Shown here piece after piece: positions 9,201 through 17,555 of a stretch of 64,000 nt of DNA (the first letter of the stretch is position 1; each line of letters opens with the position of its first letter). The position numbers were made by a program, and so were the translations under genes. A model generated the notes under the pieces. That model did not search any database. It was not told the DNA's origin and saw only the letters and a list, made by a program, of their open reading frames with translations. The stretch is from UBA6168 sp039819485 (GTDB lineage: Bacteria > Bacteroidota > Bacteroidia > Chitinophagales > Saprospiraceae), in contig JBCBRY010000026.1 in assembly GCA_039819485.1 (NCBI GenBank), forward strand, positions 1-64,000. The letters run 5' to 3'.

Positions 9201-10540
9201 CCGCCATCTTCCGATTTGAACATATTCAAAAAGCCAACGAGGAATTTGTCCGGATCGGTATCGGAAGCATCAAGTGCAAGGTTGTAAAAGCCCTGGTTGT
9301 ATTCAGAACCGCTGTTTGGGTAGCGGTGGTTATCGTTGAACCAAAAAGTGACCAGGCAAGTGTGATTGCCCGCATAAGGGCCGCCGGGGCCGCCATTGGC
9401 GTTGGCATTGGGCAGCGTCCACGATTCGCCTGCATCATCGCTGCGGTAGACACCAAGGAAATTATTGTCGTTGACGCCGTCATTGTACTGACCTATCAGT
9501 ACTGCGTACAAGCGGTTGGGGTCAGCATCAGTAACGGCAAGGCGAGCCCCGTTGTCGGCATTGTCATCAACGGAATTGGCCGCAGGGTCAATCCAGCCAT
9601 TTGCTTTTTTCTCCCACGTTTCACCCTGGTCGGTTGATTTGAAAAACTCACAGATACGGGAACCGGGATTGGTTTTCAGTAAAAAAACGGTGTTGGGGTC
9701 GTCCGTTTTGATTTCCATGTCCCAGCATCTTTCCACAAAATCCTGTGTCCAGATCTCACCGCCATCAGTAGATCGGTGAAGCCCCCTTTCGCTCGCCACC
9801 ATCACAATATTTGGGTCGGCAGTGTTGATGGAAATATCATTGACCCGCATGTTGTTGAAGTTGAGCGAAAGCTCCCAGGTATCGCCGCCGTCGGTGGTTT
9901 TATAGACATTGTGGCGTTCGCCAAAAAAGGCAATGTCCGGACTGGTTGGATGCACTTTTACCGCCCGGATGCCACCCACATTTAGCTCATGGGAAACGGG
10001 AGTCCAGTTTTCTGCCCCGTCGATGCTTTTAAAAACCAGCCCATTTTCCGTTCCGGCGTACAGCACATTCGGGTCGGACAACGACTGGTCGAGGCTGTAG
10101 ATGTTTACTTGCCAGGACACTTCGAAATTTTCGCCTTCGGCAAACGTCCGAAACGGGCCGAGGGGTTCCCAATCGACAGCGCGGCTGCCCGATGCTTCTT
10201 TGGTTTTCAGCCAGTTACGGAAATCACCCGCCTCTTGTTCCGGCGTTGGAGGCACCCAAAACCCATCGGCTGAAACATGGCTGCCAATGGCCCGGCGCCA
10301 GTGCTTATAGAACTGGGTATGATACGTCCGGCCAATAGGGTTTTCTTTTCGCCATTGTTGATAGCCCCTGTCAACGTCATTTACATTCGGGTTTTCGGAA
10401 TACATTTCCTGTGCCCAAGCAGGGGCGGAAGCAATGGACTCTTTCGAGGGGCGGGGACGTTCTGTTTGTGCATTGATGTTTCCCAACAACGCAAGGAAAA
10501 AAAGCAGGAGGCAACAATTGGATGCTCGTTGTATTGGCAT
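6218..10540 (-). CDS. T9SS exoprotein with BNR/sortilin-like repeats, PKD and LamG
   Basis: 1440-aa secreted protein. A signal peptide ends near residue 24 (GNINAQ). Residues ~130-810 hold many BNR/sortilin-type beta-propeller repeats with the Asp-box (KSIDGAENWTP, KTTDGGDTWEL, RSTDGGEIWTQ), followed by a PKD-like domain (~820-895) and a LamG/concanavalin-like domain (~910-1100, RLDGESHAALG and FTGLIDEVTVWDKAL). The last ~75 residues are a T9SS type A sorting domain (VFPNPIAADE ... GAYLYEVVSENG). Asp-box propellers with LamG modules usually bind or cleave polysaccharides; no catalytic residues for a named glycosidase family can be assigned, so binding or adhesion is the safe call. It is transcribed alone. 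Confidence 0.88.
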   Translation of the reverse strand: MPIQRASNCCLLLFFLALLGNINAQTERPRPSKESIASAPAWAQEMYSENPNVNDVDRGYQQWRKENPIGRTYHTQFYKHWRRAIGSHVSADGFWVPPTPEQEAGDFRNWLKTKEASGSRAVDWEPLGPFRTFAEGENFEVSWQVNIYSLDQSLSDPNVLYAGTENGLVFKSIDGAENWTPVSHELNVGGIRAVKVHPTSPDIAFFGERHNVYKTTDGGDTWELSLNFNNMRVNDISINTADPNIVMVASERGLHRSTDGGEIWTQDFVERCWDMEIKTDDPNTVFLLKTNPGSRICEFFKSTDQGETWEKKANGWIDPAANSVDDNADNGARLAVTDADPNRLYAVLIGQYNDGVNDNNFLGVYRSDDAGESWTLPNANANGGPGGPYAGNHTCLVTFWFNDNHRYPNSGSEYNQGFYNLALDASDTDPDKFLVGFLNMFKSEDGGATFDRWGGYGGGPGWQHPDIQDIDIVGENVWVSSDGGLNKYLADFSSHQSKAAGIAGSDFWGFDGGWNEDVMTGGRYHNGNSATIYGTYADGDFIRLGGAEATTGYVHPAGGRRVMHSDINPKVLPLTVNGPTSGFSFTTYPNEGYAGNNENSSEIEPDPRCYNHLYIGNENRLEKSLDGGISWETLATFGTTVDQIITGIEVSRSNPNVLYVVQNRNPSGLFKSTDGGQNFTQINPPVGAVNGAFITLDPLDENHLWLAWNRGGNDVNKVFESIDGGNFWTNISSPILNSHHIEQILHIGGTDGGVYLATNLGVFYKSESETDWLPCSEGLPARASVNRLVPFYAKQKVRMATYGRGIWQSDFYETPTTTIVQPTVDKLVANCARDTFYFDDYSMVDHDGATWDWSFDPAPQFVSAANVRNPKVVFGASGDYTATMTLNGVFTKSLTVSVHAGCDADHVPGNALRLDGESHAAALGNLNLNSNTVTITCWVKADPVQKDRAVFVFARGGTTVTGIGFDTGLKLSYHWDGGQWWWDTETTILPNQWTHIALVVTPTAATVYANGVGVTNNVPHAPEAFDTPLLLGWDPNSNQRRFTGLIDEVTVWDKALTTAEVRELMHLTKVPADHPNLVSYYQFNEMDGQVLDRISVKHLSMTNSATRTTSTAPLGGGISHRLTVDTDGNFEFGETGVTVDFETGQTLPDGEVVVSRIDLSPDQLPNASPHSEVYWIINNYGENEFFDPPVAIRFEGYGNIEPGSTAASDYSLYGRETFADGDNWFGPIDFGDILEPGANSMITFADPSDLDFFGQYVIMQEGATPVEWLEFQAALQPDQSVRLFWTVEQAPGVDHFIIEKSRDGVDFQYLTKINVQRVGGVKSYQSRDASPFRGENFYRLRQIDQDGKEVYSAVRSVVVNALPRAWNVFPNPIAADEMLQVKTDARQPYLFRLFNADGKLVLQKKLSGDAGFVLNETVKGAYLYEVVSENGRSRGSLIVK

Positions 10541-10703
10541 GGATAACGGATGATTAAAAGGTATTTAAGAATGATGCAAAGATGGCATTTTATTAAAATT
10601 CTCAAGAACAAGCCCTGGCTTTCCATTCAATTTAAAGTACAGATTTTCCACTCTGTCGGATGCTTCAATGGATTTATCGATAAAATCCAAATTAGTTTTA
10701 ATT

Positions 10704-10731
10704 TTTGACAAAATGTAAAGTATTTTTGTCA
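10704..10731 (+). promoter_or_regulatory. Promoter with palindromic operator for the membrane protein/XRE pair
   Basis: TGACAAAA (10706-10713) and TTTTGTCA (10724-10731) are perfect inverted copies with a 10-base spacer. The right half overlaps TATTTTTG (10721-10728), an exact match to the Bacteroidetes -7 consensus TAnnTTTG. The gene start is at 10772. The layout fits autorepression by the XRE regulator encoded second in the operon. Confidence 0.5.
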
Positions 10732-10771
10732 TAAAGTAAATAATTCTTTCCTTAACAAACTACTCTTAGCC

Positions 10772-11218
10772 ATGTCTACCAATTCATTTTTAGATCGTGA
10801 AAGAAGAAGCGTCGATCAAATCAAGCGCTTTCAGTTGCCGCACTCATTTAAGCGGATCGGACTCATCGTTTCCGTACTTGCCTTAATCGTGCTGTTTGCA
10901 AGTTCAGCACTTTTTGAATCAGCTTTTTATAAAGAAATGATCAAGTATGTACTATTATTCGGCATGCTTATCATCGTGCTGGCCAAAGAGCAAATAGAAG
11001 ACGAGCGCATTGCCCAGCTCCGGTTGCAGGCATTCCGTTTTGCTTTTGTATTTGGCGTAATCATGACTTTGATGCAGCCGTTTGCCCATTTATTTGTGGA
11101 TTTATTTGCCCCGGACGGAGAACCGGTCTTCGCAGAAAAGAGCAACTTCAAAGTACTTTGGTACTTGTTGGCCATGCAGATTTTTTATTTCGAATATTTG
11201 AAAAAGCTGTACCGATGA
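10772..11218 (+). CDS. Four-helix membrane protein paired with XRE regulator
   Basis: 148-aa integral membrane protein with about four hydrophobic segments (IGLIVSVLALIVLFASSALF, YVLLFGMLIIVLA, FAFVFGVIMTLMQPF, VLWYLLAMQIFYF). No family-specific catalytic motif is visible. Its stop overlaps the start of the next gene (ATGA at 11215), so the two are translationally coupled. Small membrane proteins coupled to a 66-residue XRE regulator recur in Bacteroidota and Firmicutes, often as autoregulated modules. Role unknown. Confidence 0.75.
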   Translation: MSTNSFLDRERRSVDQIKRFQLPHSFKRIGLIVSVLALIVLFASSALFESAFYKEMIKYVLLFGMLIIVLAKEQIEDERIAQLRLQAFRFAFVFGVIMTLMQPFAHLFVDLFAPDGEPVFAEKSNFKVLWYLLAMQIFYFEYLKKLYR

Positions 11219-11415
11219 AAAACCGCCTGAAAGTAGAGCGCGCCATTCTCGACATCACCCAGGACGAACTGGCCCGGCGAATCGGCGTTTCCCGCCAGAC
11301 GATCAATTCGATTGAAAAAAACCGGTACGTGCCATCGACTGTGTTGGCGCTGAAATTATCGGCTGTGTTCGGTAAGCCGGTGAATGAGTTTTTTATGCTG
11401 GAGGAGGGGGATTGA
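11215..11415 (+). CDS. Small XRE-family transcriptional regulator
   Basis: 66-aa helix-turn-helix protein that is essentially just the HTH_3 domain. Its landmarks are MKNRLKVERAILDITQDELA, then RRIGVSRQTINSIEKNRYVPS, and LALKLSAVFGKPVNEFFMLEEGD. The ATG at 11215 overlaps the stop of the membrane protein gene (ATGA), which is why it is preferred over an upstream in-frame GTG at 11158. The family typically represses its own operon, and a palindrome overlapping the promoter at 10706-10731 is the obvious target. Confidence 0.9.
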   Translation: MKNRLKVERAILDITQDELARRIGVSRQTINSIEKNRYVPSTVLALKLSAVFGKPVNEFFMLEEGD

Positions 11416-11548
11416 GGATTTGACAATCCAATGATAATCAAGGGCCTGCCTTTTATCACCTTTGCAGTTAATTGATTGGCGAACTAAAAACCAGGTCCGC
11501 TTTTCTGTTTTCACCCAACTCATAACTTAACAAATCCTTCTCCTAAAA

Positions 11549-12166
11549 ATGAAGAAAAGTATTTTTAACCTTTTAATGATCACCTTTGTCGCTGGCAGTT
11601 TCCTGTTGACCAGCTGTGGTGATGATGACTCTGACCCGATCACGACCAGGGTTTTCGGTACGATCACCTTCGAAAATGTGGAAGTCTGGGAAACCTGGCA
11701 AGACAGCGGCGAAGTGCAGGTGACCATTTTTCCTGAATTCAGCCTGAATCCACCCGCTGGTTGGGGGGAAGTGCCCGACGGTGCATTCGGCCCCGGAACG
11801 CTTGGTTTCACAACCCCTCTCGGTGCCCCTTACAACAGCCAGAACCCCGTGGTACTTACCTACGAGCCCGGCAAAACATCTTATGACTACGTGATTGAAC
11901 TGGAGCCAGGCACCTATTCCGGACTCAGTGTCGGCATGAACCATTTCTTTGTTTCCGATCCCAATCAGCAAACGGCTACGCTCGGCGTTCACTGGGGCAA
12001 TGAAAATGAAGTCAGCCACGGTATCGTGATCAAAGTCGATGTCGGTGGAGGCAACATCATCACGCCTTTCAATTACCCGGCACCTTCCGACATTGTAATT
12101 GAAGACGGCCAGGAATTGGAAATCAATTTTGTCGCTGATTTTCAATTCGTAGAAGAGTGGTATTAA
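11549..12166 (+). CDS. Lipoprotein preceding TonB receptor
   Basis: 205-aa predicted outer-membrane or periplasmic lipoprotein. The signal peptide ends in the lipobox LLTSC (Cys ~23), followed by the acidic GDDDSDP typical of Bacteroidetes surface-exposed lipoproteins. The rest is a beta-rich domain with no Cys and several aromatic and acidic strands (VEVWETWQDSGEVQV, GLSVGMNHFF, LGVHWGNENEVSHG). It lies 136 bases before a TonB-dependent receptor on the same strand, so it may be that receptor's accessory binding lipoprotein. No named family is recognised. Confidence 0.75.
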   Translation: MKKSIFNLLMITFVAGSFLLTSCGDDDSDPITTRVFGTITFENVEVWETWQDSGEVQVTIFPEFSLNPPAGWGEVPDGAFGPGTLGFTTPLGAPYNSQNPVVLTYEPGKTSYDYVIELEPGTYSGLSVGMNHFFVSDPNQQTATLGVHWGNENEVSHGIVIKVDVGGGNIITPFNYPAPSDIVIEDGQELEINFVADFQFVEEWY

Positions 12167-12192
12167 TGGTTTTAATGGTTAATTGTATTGAC

Positions 12193-12285
12193 ACATAAAC
12201 TTGCACCCGATTGTGGTCTGACATAGCGCCGCAGTCGGCCTACTGGCCGTTCGGCGCAGAGTGGGGCCTGAGGGGGCAGGTGCAT
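12193..12285 (+). repeat. Hairpin plus G-tract element, copy 1
   Basis: A strong hairpin at 12226-12257 pairs GCGCCG with CGGCGC and CGGCC with GGCCG. It is followed by AGAGTGGGGCCTGAGGGGGC, ending 18-20 bases before the TTG start candidates of the TonB receptor. A second region with the same order of parts (ATAAAC, hairpin, G-tracts, AGGGGGCAG) lies at 34276-34368. It may be a dispersed structured element or a leader controlling translation. Confidence 0.5.
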
Positions 12286-12302
12286 TAAATTTTATTTTGT
12301 TT

Positions 12303-14543
12303 TTGAAAAAAATCACCATCCTCATTGGGTTTTGCGCCGTCAGCTTTGCCCTGTGTGCTCAGCAAACTGGGCGCATCGCTGGCATAGTGCGAGACGCTGC
12401 AACCGGAGAGCGATTGCCTTTTGTGAATATCCTCTGGAATGATTCGGAAGGCATGGCCACTGATGAGCATGGTGATTTTACCATCAATGATTTGCCTGCC
12501 GGCAAATATTCACTGACGGCCTCTTTCCTCGGTTATCAGGACAAGGTATTACAGAACATTACGGTGGGTGCTGATGACAAAACAACCGTTGCTTTTGAAC
12601 TGGAACCGAACTCCATTTTAACAGAAGCCGCCATTGTAACTGCCACCCGCAAATCACAAGCGGTAAAAATGGCCCCGGCCAGTGTGGAAGTCATCACGGC
12701 TGCTCAACTCAAAGAGAAAAATATCACCACATTCGATCAGGCATTTGATGAAACACCAGGTGTGGTCGTGACCCGTTCAAGCAACGCAAATGTTCAGGCC
12801 TTTTCGATCCGGGGTGCCTCGGAAGTAGCGGGCGGAGGCATCGGCAACCGGGTATTATTGCTCATCGACGGACGGCCGGCCATCAGCCCGGAGTCGGCAG
12901 GTGCATTGTGGAACCTTGTACCGCTCAATTCGCTCGAACGGATTGAGGTGGTAAAAGGAGCTTACTCCTCTTTATATGGTTCGTCGGCCATGGGCGGAGT
13001 CGTAAATGTGATTACCCGTAAACCGACGGAAGAGCCACAGTACAGGGTCCATATGAATTATGGTTTTTTCGGAGATGCACCGGCCAGTACGGGCTTTCAA
13101 CAGTTCCGCGACTTCCATACCATCGAGGGCAGCTACAGCCGTACCATCAACCGCTTTTCGTTTCTTTTGGACGGAGGCTGGAAACACAATGACGGCCACC
13201 GTGAAAAATCAGGTTTTGATCTGTACAATTTTTACGGAAAAGGAAACTGGAAACTGAACGGCAACCGCAACCTGCAGATCACCCTCAACACCAATCGGAT
13301 CAAAAACGATACGCCGGCTACCTGGCTCAGCTTTCGGGAATCTTACAGCGTGGCCGATCACCGCAAAGACGATTACCAGGATCGGCGGGAATACAATGCC
13401 GACTTTTATTACTACGCCCTTCCAAGTTCCGACCTGAAATACTCCACTCGCCTGTACTACTATCGCAATGAGTCCCGATATACCTTCAACGATGATCCTG
13501 GTAACGACAGCACCAATGTCAACTTTGGCAAACAATCCCTGCCTGCCTCGTCCGTCGAATCGCAACGATTGGGCAACATTTCGCAGGTAGAATGGTACTT
13601 CGGTGACCAACATGTTCTCGTGGCAGGCACGGACATCACGATAGACCACGTCATCGGCCTGCCTGATACCGTATTGTACGGTGAACACGAAGCCCTGAAC
13701 CTCGGTGCTTACGTGCAGGACGAATGGACCATCCACCCAAAACTCACGGCCACCATTGGAGCCCGGGTGGACCACTACCGCATTTTAGGGGAGTTTGAGG
13801 AAACGAATTTCAGTCCTAAACTGGCCTTTCTTTATTTACCAAAAAAAGACCTCTCCGTACGGTTTTTGCTGGCACAGGCCTTCCGCAACCCTGCCATGGC
13901 AGAACGCTACATTAAATTTACGCAAGGAGGTGGGCTGCGATTCCTGCCAAATCCGAATTTGAGATCCGAACGACTCATTGCCTCCTTGGAATTGGGCAGC
14001 AAGTGGAACCTGACCCAGCAGACATCTATCGACGTCGCTTTATTTTATAATAAATACAACAACCTGATTTCTTTCATCCAATTGTCACAGCCCAATGAAG
14101 CACTGTTGTACAAAGTGGTCAACCTACAGGAAGCCGTCATGCAGGGCTTTGAAATTTCCCTTCAACAAAGGCTCGATAAATGGGGACGGTTCAACCTTGG
14201 CTACACCTACCTGGATGCAAAGGATATTTCCGATAACCGCTTCAATGACGAACTCGCCTATAAAGTACGGCATACCTTCAGCGCCGGCGCCACTGCTTCC
14301 TTCAGCAATTTCACTTTTAATGCCAATTGCCGCTACCGCAGCCGCATCGAGGAAGTCTTCCTTTACCCTGGCAGCGAGCCGGACGAAGCACTCATCATCA
14401 ACGCCAAACTGATGTGGCGTCCTATCGAAAACGGCCAATTTTACCTGGCCATCGACAACCTTTCCGATACGCAGTATGAGGAACTGGAGCGGTACCGGAT
14501 GCCGGGGCGGAGCTTTACGTCAGGGGTCGTTTGGGATTTTTGA
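12303..14543 (+). CDS. TonB-dependent outer membrane receptor
   Basis: Outer-membrane active transporter of about 746 aa. No ATG is available: the likeliest starts are TTG at 12303 (MKKITILIGFCAVSFALCAQ, a good signal peptide) or TTG at 12297; an in-frame GTG lies at 12261. After the signal come a CarboxypepD_reg-like domain (GRIAGIVRDAATGERLPFVN), a plug domain (VATRKSQAVKMAPASVEVIT ... RGASEVAGGG, LLIDGRPAIS, RIEVVKGAYSSLYGSSAMGG), and a 22-strand barrel ending in aromatic VVWDF. The DGRP..SPESAGALWN and ALFYNKYNNLISF features are like those of siderophore or vitamin receptors, but the substrate cannot be told. Probably operonic with the upstream lipoprotein. Confidence 0.92.
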   Translation: MKKITILIGFCAVSFALCAQQTGRIAGIVRDAATGERLPFVNILWNDSEGMATDEHGDFTINDLPAGKYSLTASFLGYQDKVLQNITVGADDKTTVAFELEPNSILTEAAIVTATRKSQAVKMAPASVEVITAAQLKEKNITTFDQAFDETPGVVVTRSSNANVQAFSIRGASEVAGGGIGNRVLLLIDGRPAISPESAGALWNLVPLNSLERIEVVKGAYSSLYGSSAMGGVVNVITRKPTEEPQYRVHMNYGFFGDAPASTGFQQFRDFHTIEGSYSRTINRFSFLLDGGWKHNDGHREKSGFDLYNFYGKGNWKLNGNRNLQITLNTNRIKNDTPATWLSFRESYSVADHRKDDYQDRREYNADFYYYALPSSDLKYSTRLYYYRNESRYTFNDDPGNDSTNVNFGKQSLPASSVESQRLGNISQVEWYFGDQHVLVAGTDITIDHVIGLPDTVLYGEHEALNLGAYVQDEWTIHPKLTATIGARVDHYRILGEFEETNFSPKLAFLYLPKKDLSVRFLLAQAFRNPAMAERYIKFTQGGGLRFLPNPNLRSERLIASLELGSKWNLTQQTSIDVALFYNKYNNLISFIQLSQPNEALLYKVVNLQEAVMQGFEISLQQRLDKWGRFNLGYTYLDAKDISDNRFNDELAYKVRHTFSAGATASFSNFTFNANCRYRSRIEEVFLYPGSEPDEALIINAKLMWRPIENGQFYLAIDNLSDTQYEELERYRMPGRSFTSGVVWDF

Positions 14544-14572
14544 CCTGCACCGCCGGGGTCCCTCCGACGATA

Positions 14573-15253
14573 CTATCGAAGCAATTCCCCCAACGTCCTC
14601 ACCTTCTTCCTTTCCAACTGTCCCAATAATTTCAAAAACAACAGTGCCGTAATGAAAACATCCCCAGCCGCCGTGTGCCGCTCGCCCATTTCGATATCAT
14701 ATTTTTTGCAAAGGTTGTCGAGCGAGTAGTTTTTGCGCCGGACCTGTTTCATTTTAAACGGGTCTTCGATGCGGCGGGCGAGGGTGCTGGTGTCGAGGGT
14801 TTTATTTTTCAGGGGGCCACCCATTTCACGTTGCATACTTTCATTTAAAATGGCGATATCAAAACCGATGTGGTGGCCGACTATGATGGCGTCTTTGACC
14901 AACTCCAGGAGCTGTTGCAGCATAGCTTTTTCACTGATGCCGCCAGCGGATTGGTGAGGTAAAATACCGTGTACGGCAATGCTTTCTCCCGGTTGATACT
15001 CCGGTTGTTCAACGTAACATTCCAACCGGTTTTTTACGGAAAAATCGGTGCCCCTTACTTCAATGGCAGCCACGGAAAGGATGTGGTCTTTTTTTGGATC
15101 GAGGCCGGTGGTCTCCGTATCGAGAACGATGAAGCGGGTTTCGCAGATGGGCTTTTTTAGGTTTATCTTTTTTGTAAAATAAGCCAGGTATGCCTCGTAC
15201 GCGGGGGCATAAACCTTAGATTTATTTTTATTAAAAAAAGAAAGAATCCGCAT
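14573..15253 (-). CDS. DnaQ-like 3'-5' exonuclease (DEDDh)
   Basis: 226-aa exonuclease of the DnaQ/PolC epsilon type. Exo I is FIVLDTETTGLDP (~res 42-54), Exo II is IIVGHHIGFDIAILN, Exo III is ERHTAAGDVFITALL with the catalytic His. The ATG at 15253 is used rather than the TTG three bases upstream. In Vibrio, Shewanella and relatives, as I recall, homologues sit beside a CBS-DUF294 gene and a DUF4212/VC2705-type acetate symporter. The same partners are in this window, so a link to acetate metabolism rather than general replication is suggested. It is the last gene of a minus-strand run. Confidence 0.9.
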   Translation of the reverse strand: MRILSFFNKNKSKVYAPAYEAYLAYFTKKINLKKPICETRFIVLDTETTGLDPKKDHILSVAAIEVRGTDFSVKNRLECYVEQPEYQPGESIAVHGILPHQSAGGISEKAMLQQLLELVKDAIIVGHHIGFDIAILNESMQREMGGPLKNKTLDTSTLARRIEDPFKMKQVRRKNYSLDNLCKKYDIEMGERHTAAGDVFITALLFLKLLGQLERKKVRTLGELLR

Positions 15254-15273
15254 CAATGGTTTTTGTAATTTTT

Positions 15274-15365
15274 CCCCTTCTAAACGCTGTTTCCTTCTCT
15301 GTTTAAACGCTGTGTCACAAAGGATTACATCGAGTTTAAACAGCGTGGCAAAACAGCGTTTAGAA
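15274..15365. repeat. Intergenic inverted repeat of AAACGCTGT units
   Basis: Perfect 17-bp arms at 15274-15290 and 15349-15365 (CCTTCTAAACGCTGTTT and its complement). A second unit, TTTAAACGCTG, lies inside the left arm, and an inverted TTTAAACAGCG inside the right. It sits between two co-directional minus-strand genes. Architecture matches six other intergenic elements of unrelated sequence in this window. Confidence 0.8.
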
Positions 15366-15409
15366 GGAGGTTTTTGTTTTTTAATTCATGAAGTTGTTTG
15401 AAATACATT

Positions 15410-17341
15410 TTAAATTAAATTCAATCGAAAACGAATCTTCAACAAATCCTGCAGCTCGCCAATTGGCCGGAAGCTGTTGCGCAAATTCAGGCGGCCCATT
15501 TTACTCAAATCAGAGGGTTTGAAATAGCGGCCGCTGTTGTTGTTTTTCAAGCCCTGCAACGCGCGGTAGCGGACGAGGATTTCATAGGCGTCGGCGGCCT
15601 GTTCGAACAGCTCCCGGTTGTTGGGTTCCTTTTCTGCCAAATAATCGAACCGCTGAAAGGTATTGTTGATGCCTGGCTGTTTGGCCTCCAAAATGAGAAC
15701 GCGGGCGGCGTCAGCGAGGGGCATCATCGCCCGGCCTTTGATATCAAATTCGTTTTTATGTTCCCCGCTCTTTTCGACGACAAAATTTCGGAAAAAAGTC
15801 AGTGGAGGTGGCTGCTTCAGGGCGTCTTTGGCGAGCATGGCGAGAAAAATCGAATAGTCCTCAAAGCTCTCGAAGATGTGCTGCGACAGCGCATCGGCCA
15901 ATGCTTTTTCTCCATAAACGGGCCGGTAATCGAAGAAAATATTGCAGAGCATAATGTTCATTTCGGTCGGCTCGTAGATCCAATTGGAAAACTGTTTTTT
16001 CCAACCGCTCAGGGGCATGCACCATTTTGGGTTGCTGGCCATCATGTCGCCGGGGCAATAGTCGAACCCGCAGACATTGAGCATGTCAACAATTTTTTTG
16101 GCCAGGGCCAAAAAGTAATGTTTGGTGGATTCGGCTTCGTTCTCAGGCACGTCTTCGTACACCAGCGCGTTGTCTTGATCGGTGCGCAGGAGCTGCTCTT
16201 CCCGCCCCTCGCTGCCCAGCGACAACCAGAGCCATTTGGCGTCGGGTGCGGTTCCTTTTTCTTTAAGCATGGCCGTTTCGCAAAGCTGTATGGCACGGCT
16301 GATCAGGGCATCGTTGACCTCCGACATGATATTGCAGATGAACTGGATGGACACTTCCTGGAGCAAATATTTGTGCAACAATACCTCTGCCTTGGCGCGG
16401 ACGGCTTTCAGTTCTTCGCCGTTTTTGCAGCGGCGAATTTCACGGATAAAAATTGCCGGGTTGTTGCCCTGGATGACCAAAAGATCGTGTTCGGAAATGA
16501 TGCCGACCACCTTTGAACCGACGGTACCGTCCTCGGTCAGGCACAGGTGATGAATGCCGTGTTTCATCATAGAAATCTGTACGTCTGCTACCGTCAGTTG
16601 AGGGTGGATGGTCACGACCGGGCTGCTCATGATCTCGGATACTTTTGCCTGGAGCCCAAAATCGCCCGTAACCACATTGTTTCTCAGGTCACGGTCGGTG
16701 AGGATGCCGATCGGGTAAAAAGATTCATTGACAACGATGATGGATCCGACGCGTTTTTGCTTCATGGTTTGAGCGGCGGCCTGTACAGTGGTTTCAGCCA
16801 GGCAGGTCACCGGGACTTTGCTGTGCTCCATCGACTGGATTTCCACTAATTTGGATGACCCGTCCAGCAGTTGTTCTTGTTCCAGGAAGACCCTGCTTTT
16901 ATCCTTTTCCAGATCGGGGTTGCGTTCACCGGAGGCAAAACTTTTGGCGAAATACCAGCCCATTTTTGGGTAGCGTTGCAAGAAAGGAGTGATGCCGTCG
17001 ATTTTCAGGGCATACATCAGCGTCTCTTCTTCCGCACGGGCGGTGAGCCCGTAAATTGTTCCGGCCAGCAAGGGGCGTACCCCGAAGACATCACCCTCGT
17101 CGCATTCTTCGACCAATGCAGACTGGTCGGCATTTTCCTTTAAAAGATGTACGGCCCCATCAACTACAATGTAGATAAAGGGCTCTACAGGATCGCCCTG
17201 TTGGAAGATGACGGCTTTAGGCTGGACATATCTGACGATTACATTTTCGGCGAGTTCCAAGAGTTCCTCTTTGGATAATAAGGAAAAGGGAGGATACTCT
17301 CTCAGGAAACGATAGATGCGCGTTGGTATGATGTTATTCAT
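15410..17341 (-). CDS. cNMP-binding, twin-CBS, DUF294 nucleotidyltransferase-like protein
   Basis: 643-aa putative regulatory protein. An N-terminal cyclic-nucleotide-binding fold (~res 10-125, AVIFQQGDPVEPFIYIVVDG) is followed by two CBS domains (~165-290, MKQKRVGSIIVVNES and MMKHGIHHLCLTEDG) and a DUF294/GlnD-type nucleotidyltransferase domain with GSEGREEQLLRTDQDNALVY (~res 380), then a DUF294 C-terminal helical domain. The Gly-Ser and DxD-like residues are intact, so nucleotidyl transfer is possible. The ATG at 17341 is preferred over a TTG at 17401. Homologues accompany the acetate symporter/DnaQ-like set in other bacteria, suggesting adenylate-sensing control of acetate use; the target is not known. 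Confidence 0.88.
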   Translation of the reverse strand: MNNIIPTRIYRFLREYPPFSLLSKEELLELAENVIVRYVQPKAVIFQQGDPVEPFIYIVVDGAVHLLKENADQSALVEECDEGDVFGVRPLLAGTIYGLTARAEEETLMYALKIDGITPFLQRYPKMGWYFAKSFASGERNPDLEKDKSRVFLEQEQLLDGSSKLVEIQSMEHSKVPVTCLAETTVQAAAQTMKQKRVGSIIVVNESFYPIGILTDRDLRNNVVTGDFGLQAKVSEIMSSPVVTIHPQLTVADVQISMMKHGIHHLCLTEDGTVGSKVVGIISEHDLLVIQGNNPAIFIREIRRCKNGEELKAVRAKAEVLLHKYLLQEVSIQFICNIMSEVNDALISRAIQLCETAMLKEKGTAPDAKWLWLSLGSEGREEQLLRTDQDNALVYEDVPENEAESTKHYFLALAKKIVDMLNVCGFDYCPGDMMASNPKWCMPLSGWKKQFSNWIYEPTEMNIMLCNIFFDYRPVYGEKALADALSQHIFESFEDYSIFLAMLAKDALKQPPPLTFFRNFVVEKSGEHKNEFDIKGRAMMPLADAARVLILEAKQPGINNTFQRFDYLAEKEPNNRELFEQAADAYEILVRYRALQGLKNNNSGRYFKPSDLSKMGRLNLRNSFRPIGELQDLLKIRFRLNLI

Positions 17342-17403
17342 AGATGACGGGACTGAATCAAAAAGGTCAGACGAATTTAGAAGTTGCCTGACTATTTTCA
17401 AAA

Positions 17404-17530
17404 TAGATTCAGCTGTCCTTTGCCCAATCGCTCTGATTTGATGTAGCTGAATCTAGAAGTCTGGAAGAACAAGGTCTGCCTGCTAAATTCTATCCCAAGA
17501 TGAATTCGAGATAAAATTTAGCAAACAGGT
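17404..17530. promoter_or_regulatory. Two consecutive inverted repeats between giant gene and CBS gene
   Basis: TAGATTCAGCT (17404-17414) and AGCTGAATCTA (17445-17455) are perfect 11-bp arms. Just beyond, GCTAAATT and AATTTAGC form a second pair around 17480-17525. Neither is followed by a T-run on the minus strand. They may be operator sites for the CBS-DUF294 gene or processing stems after the giant gene. Confidence 0.45.
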
Positions 17531-17555
17531 ACTTCCGATACAGTCCAAGATGAGA

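Noticed and set aside
8849..9637. 262-aa plus-strand ORF inside the 1440-aa gene
   Set aside because: It is antisense to the BNR repeat region of a clearly coding gene, and its Ala/Val/Ile-rich composition is a mirror of the GC-skewed coding strand.
13209..13775. 188-aa minus-strand ORF within the TonB receptor gene
   Set aside because: Antisense shadow of conserved barrel strands; no domain.
15758..16516. 252-aa plus-strand ORF opposite CBS-DUF294
   Set aside because: Antisense shadow of the nucleotidyltransferase and CBS coding sequence.
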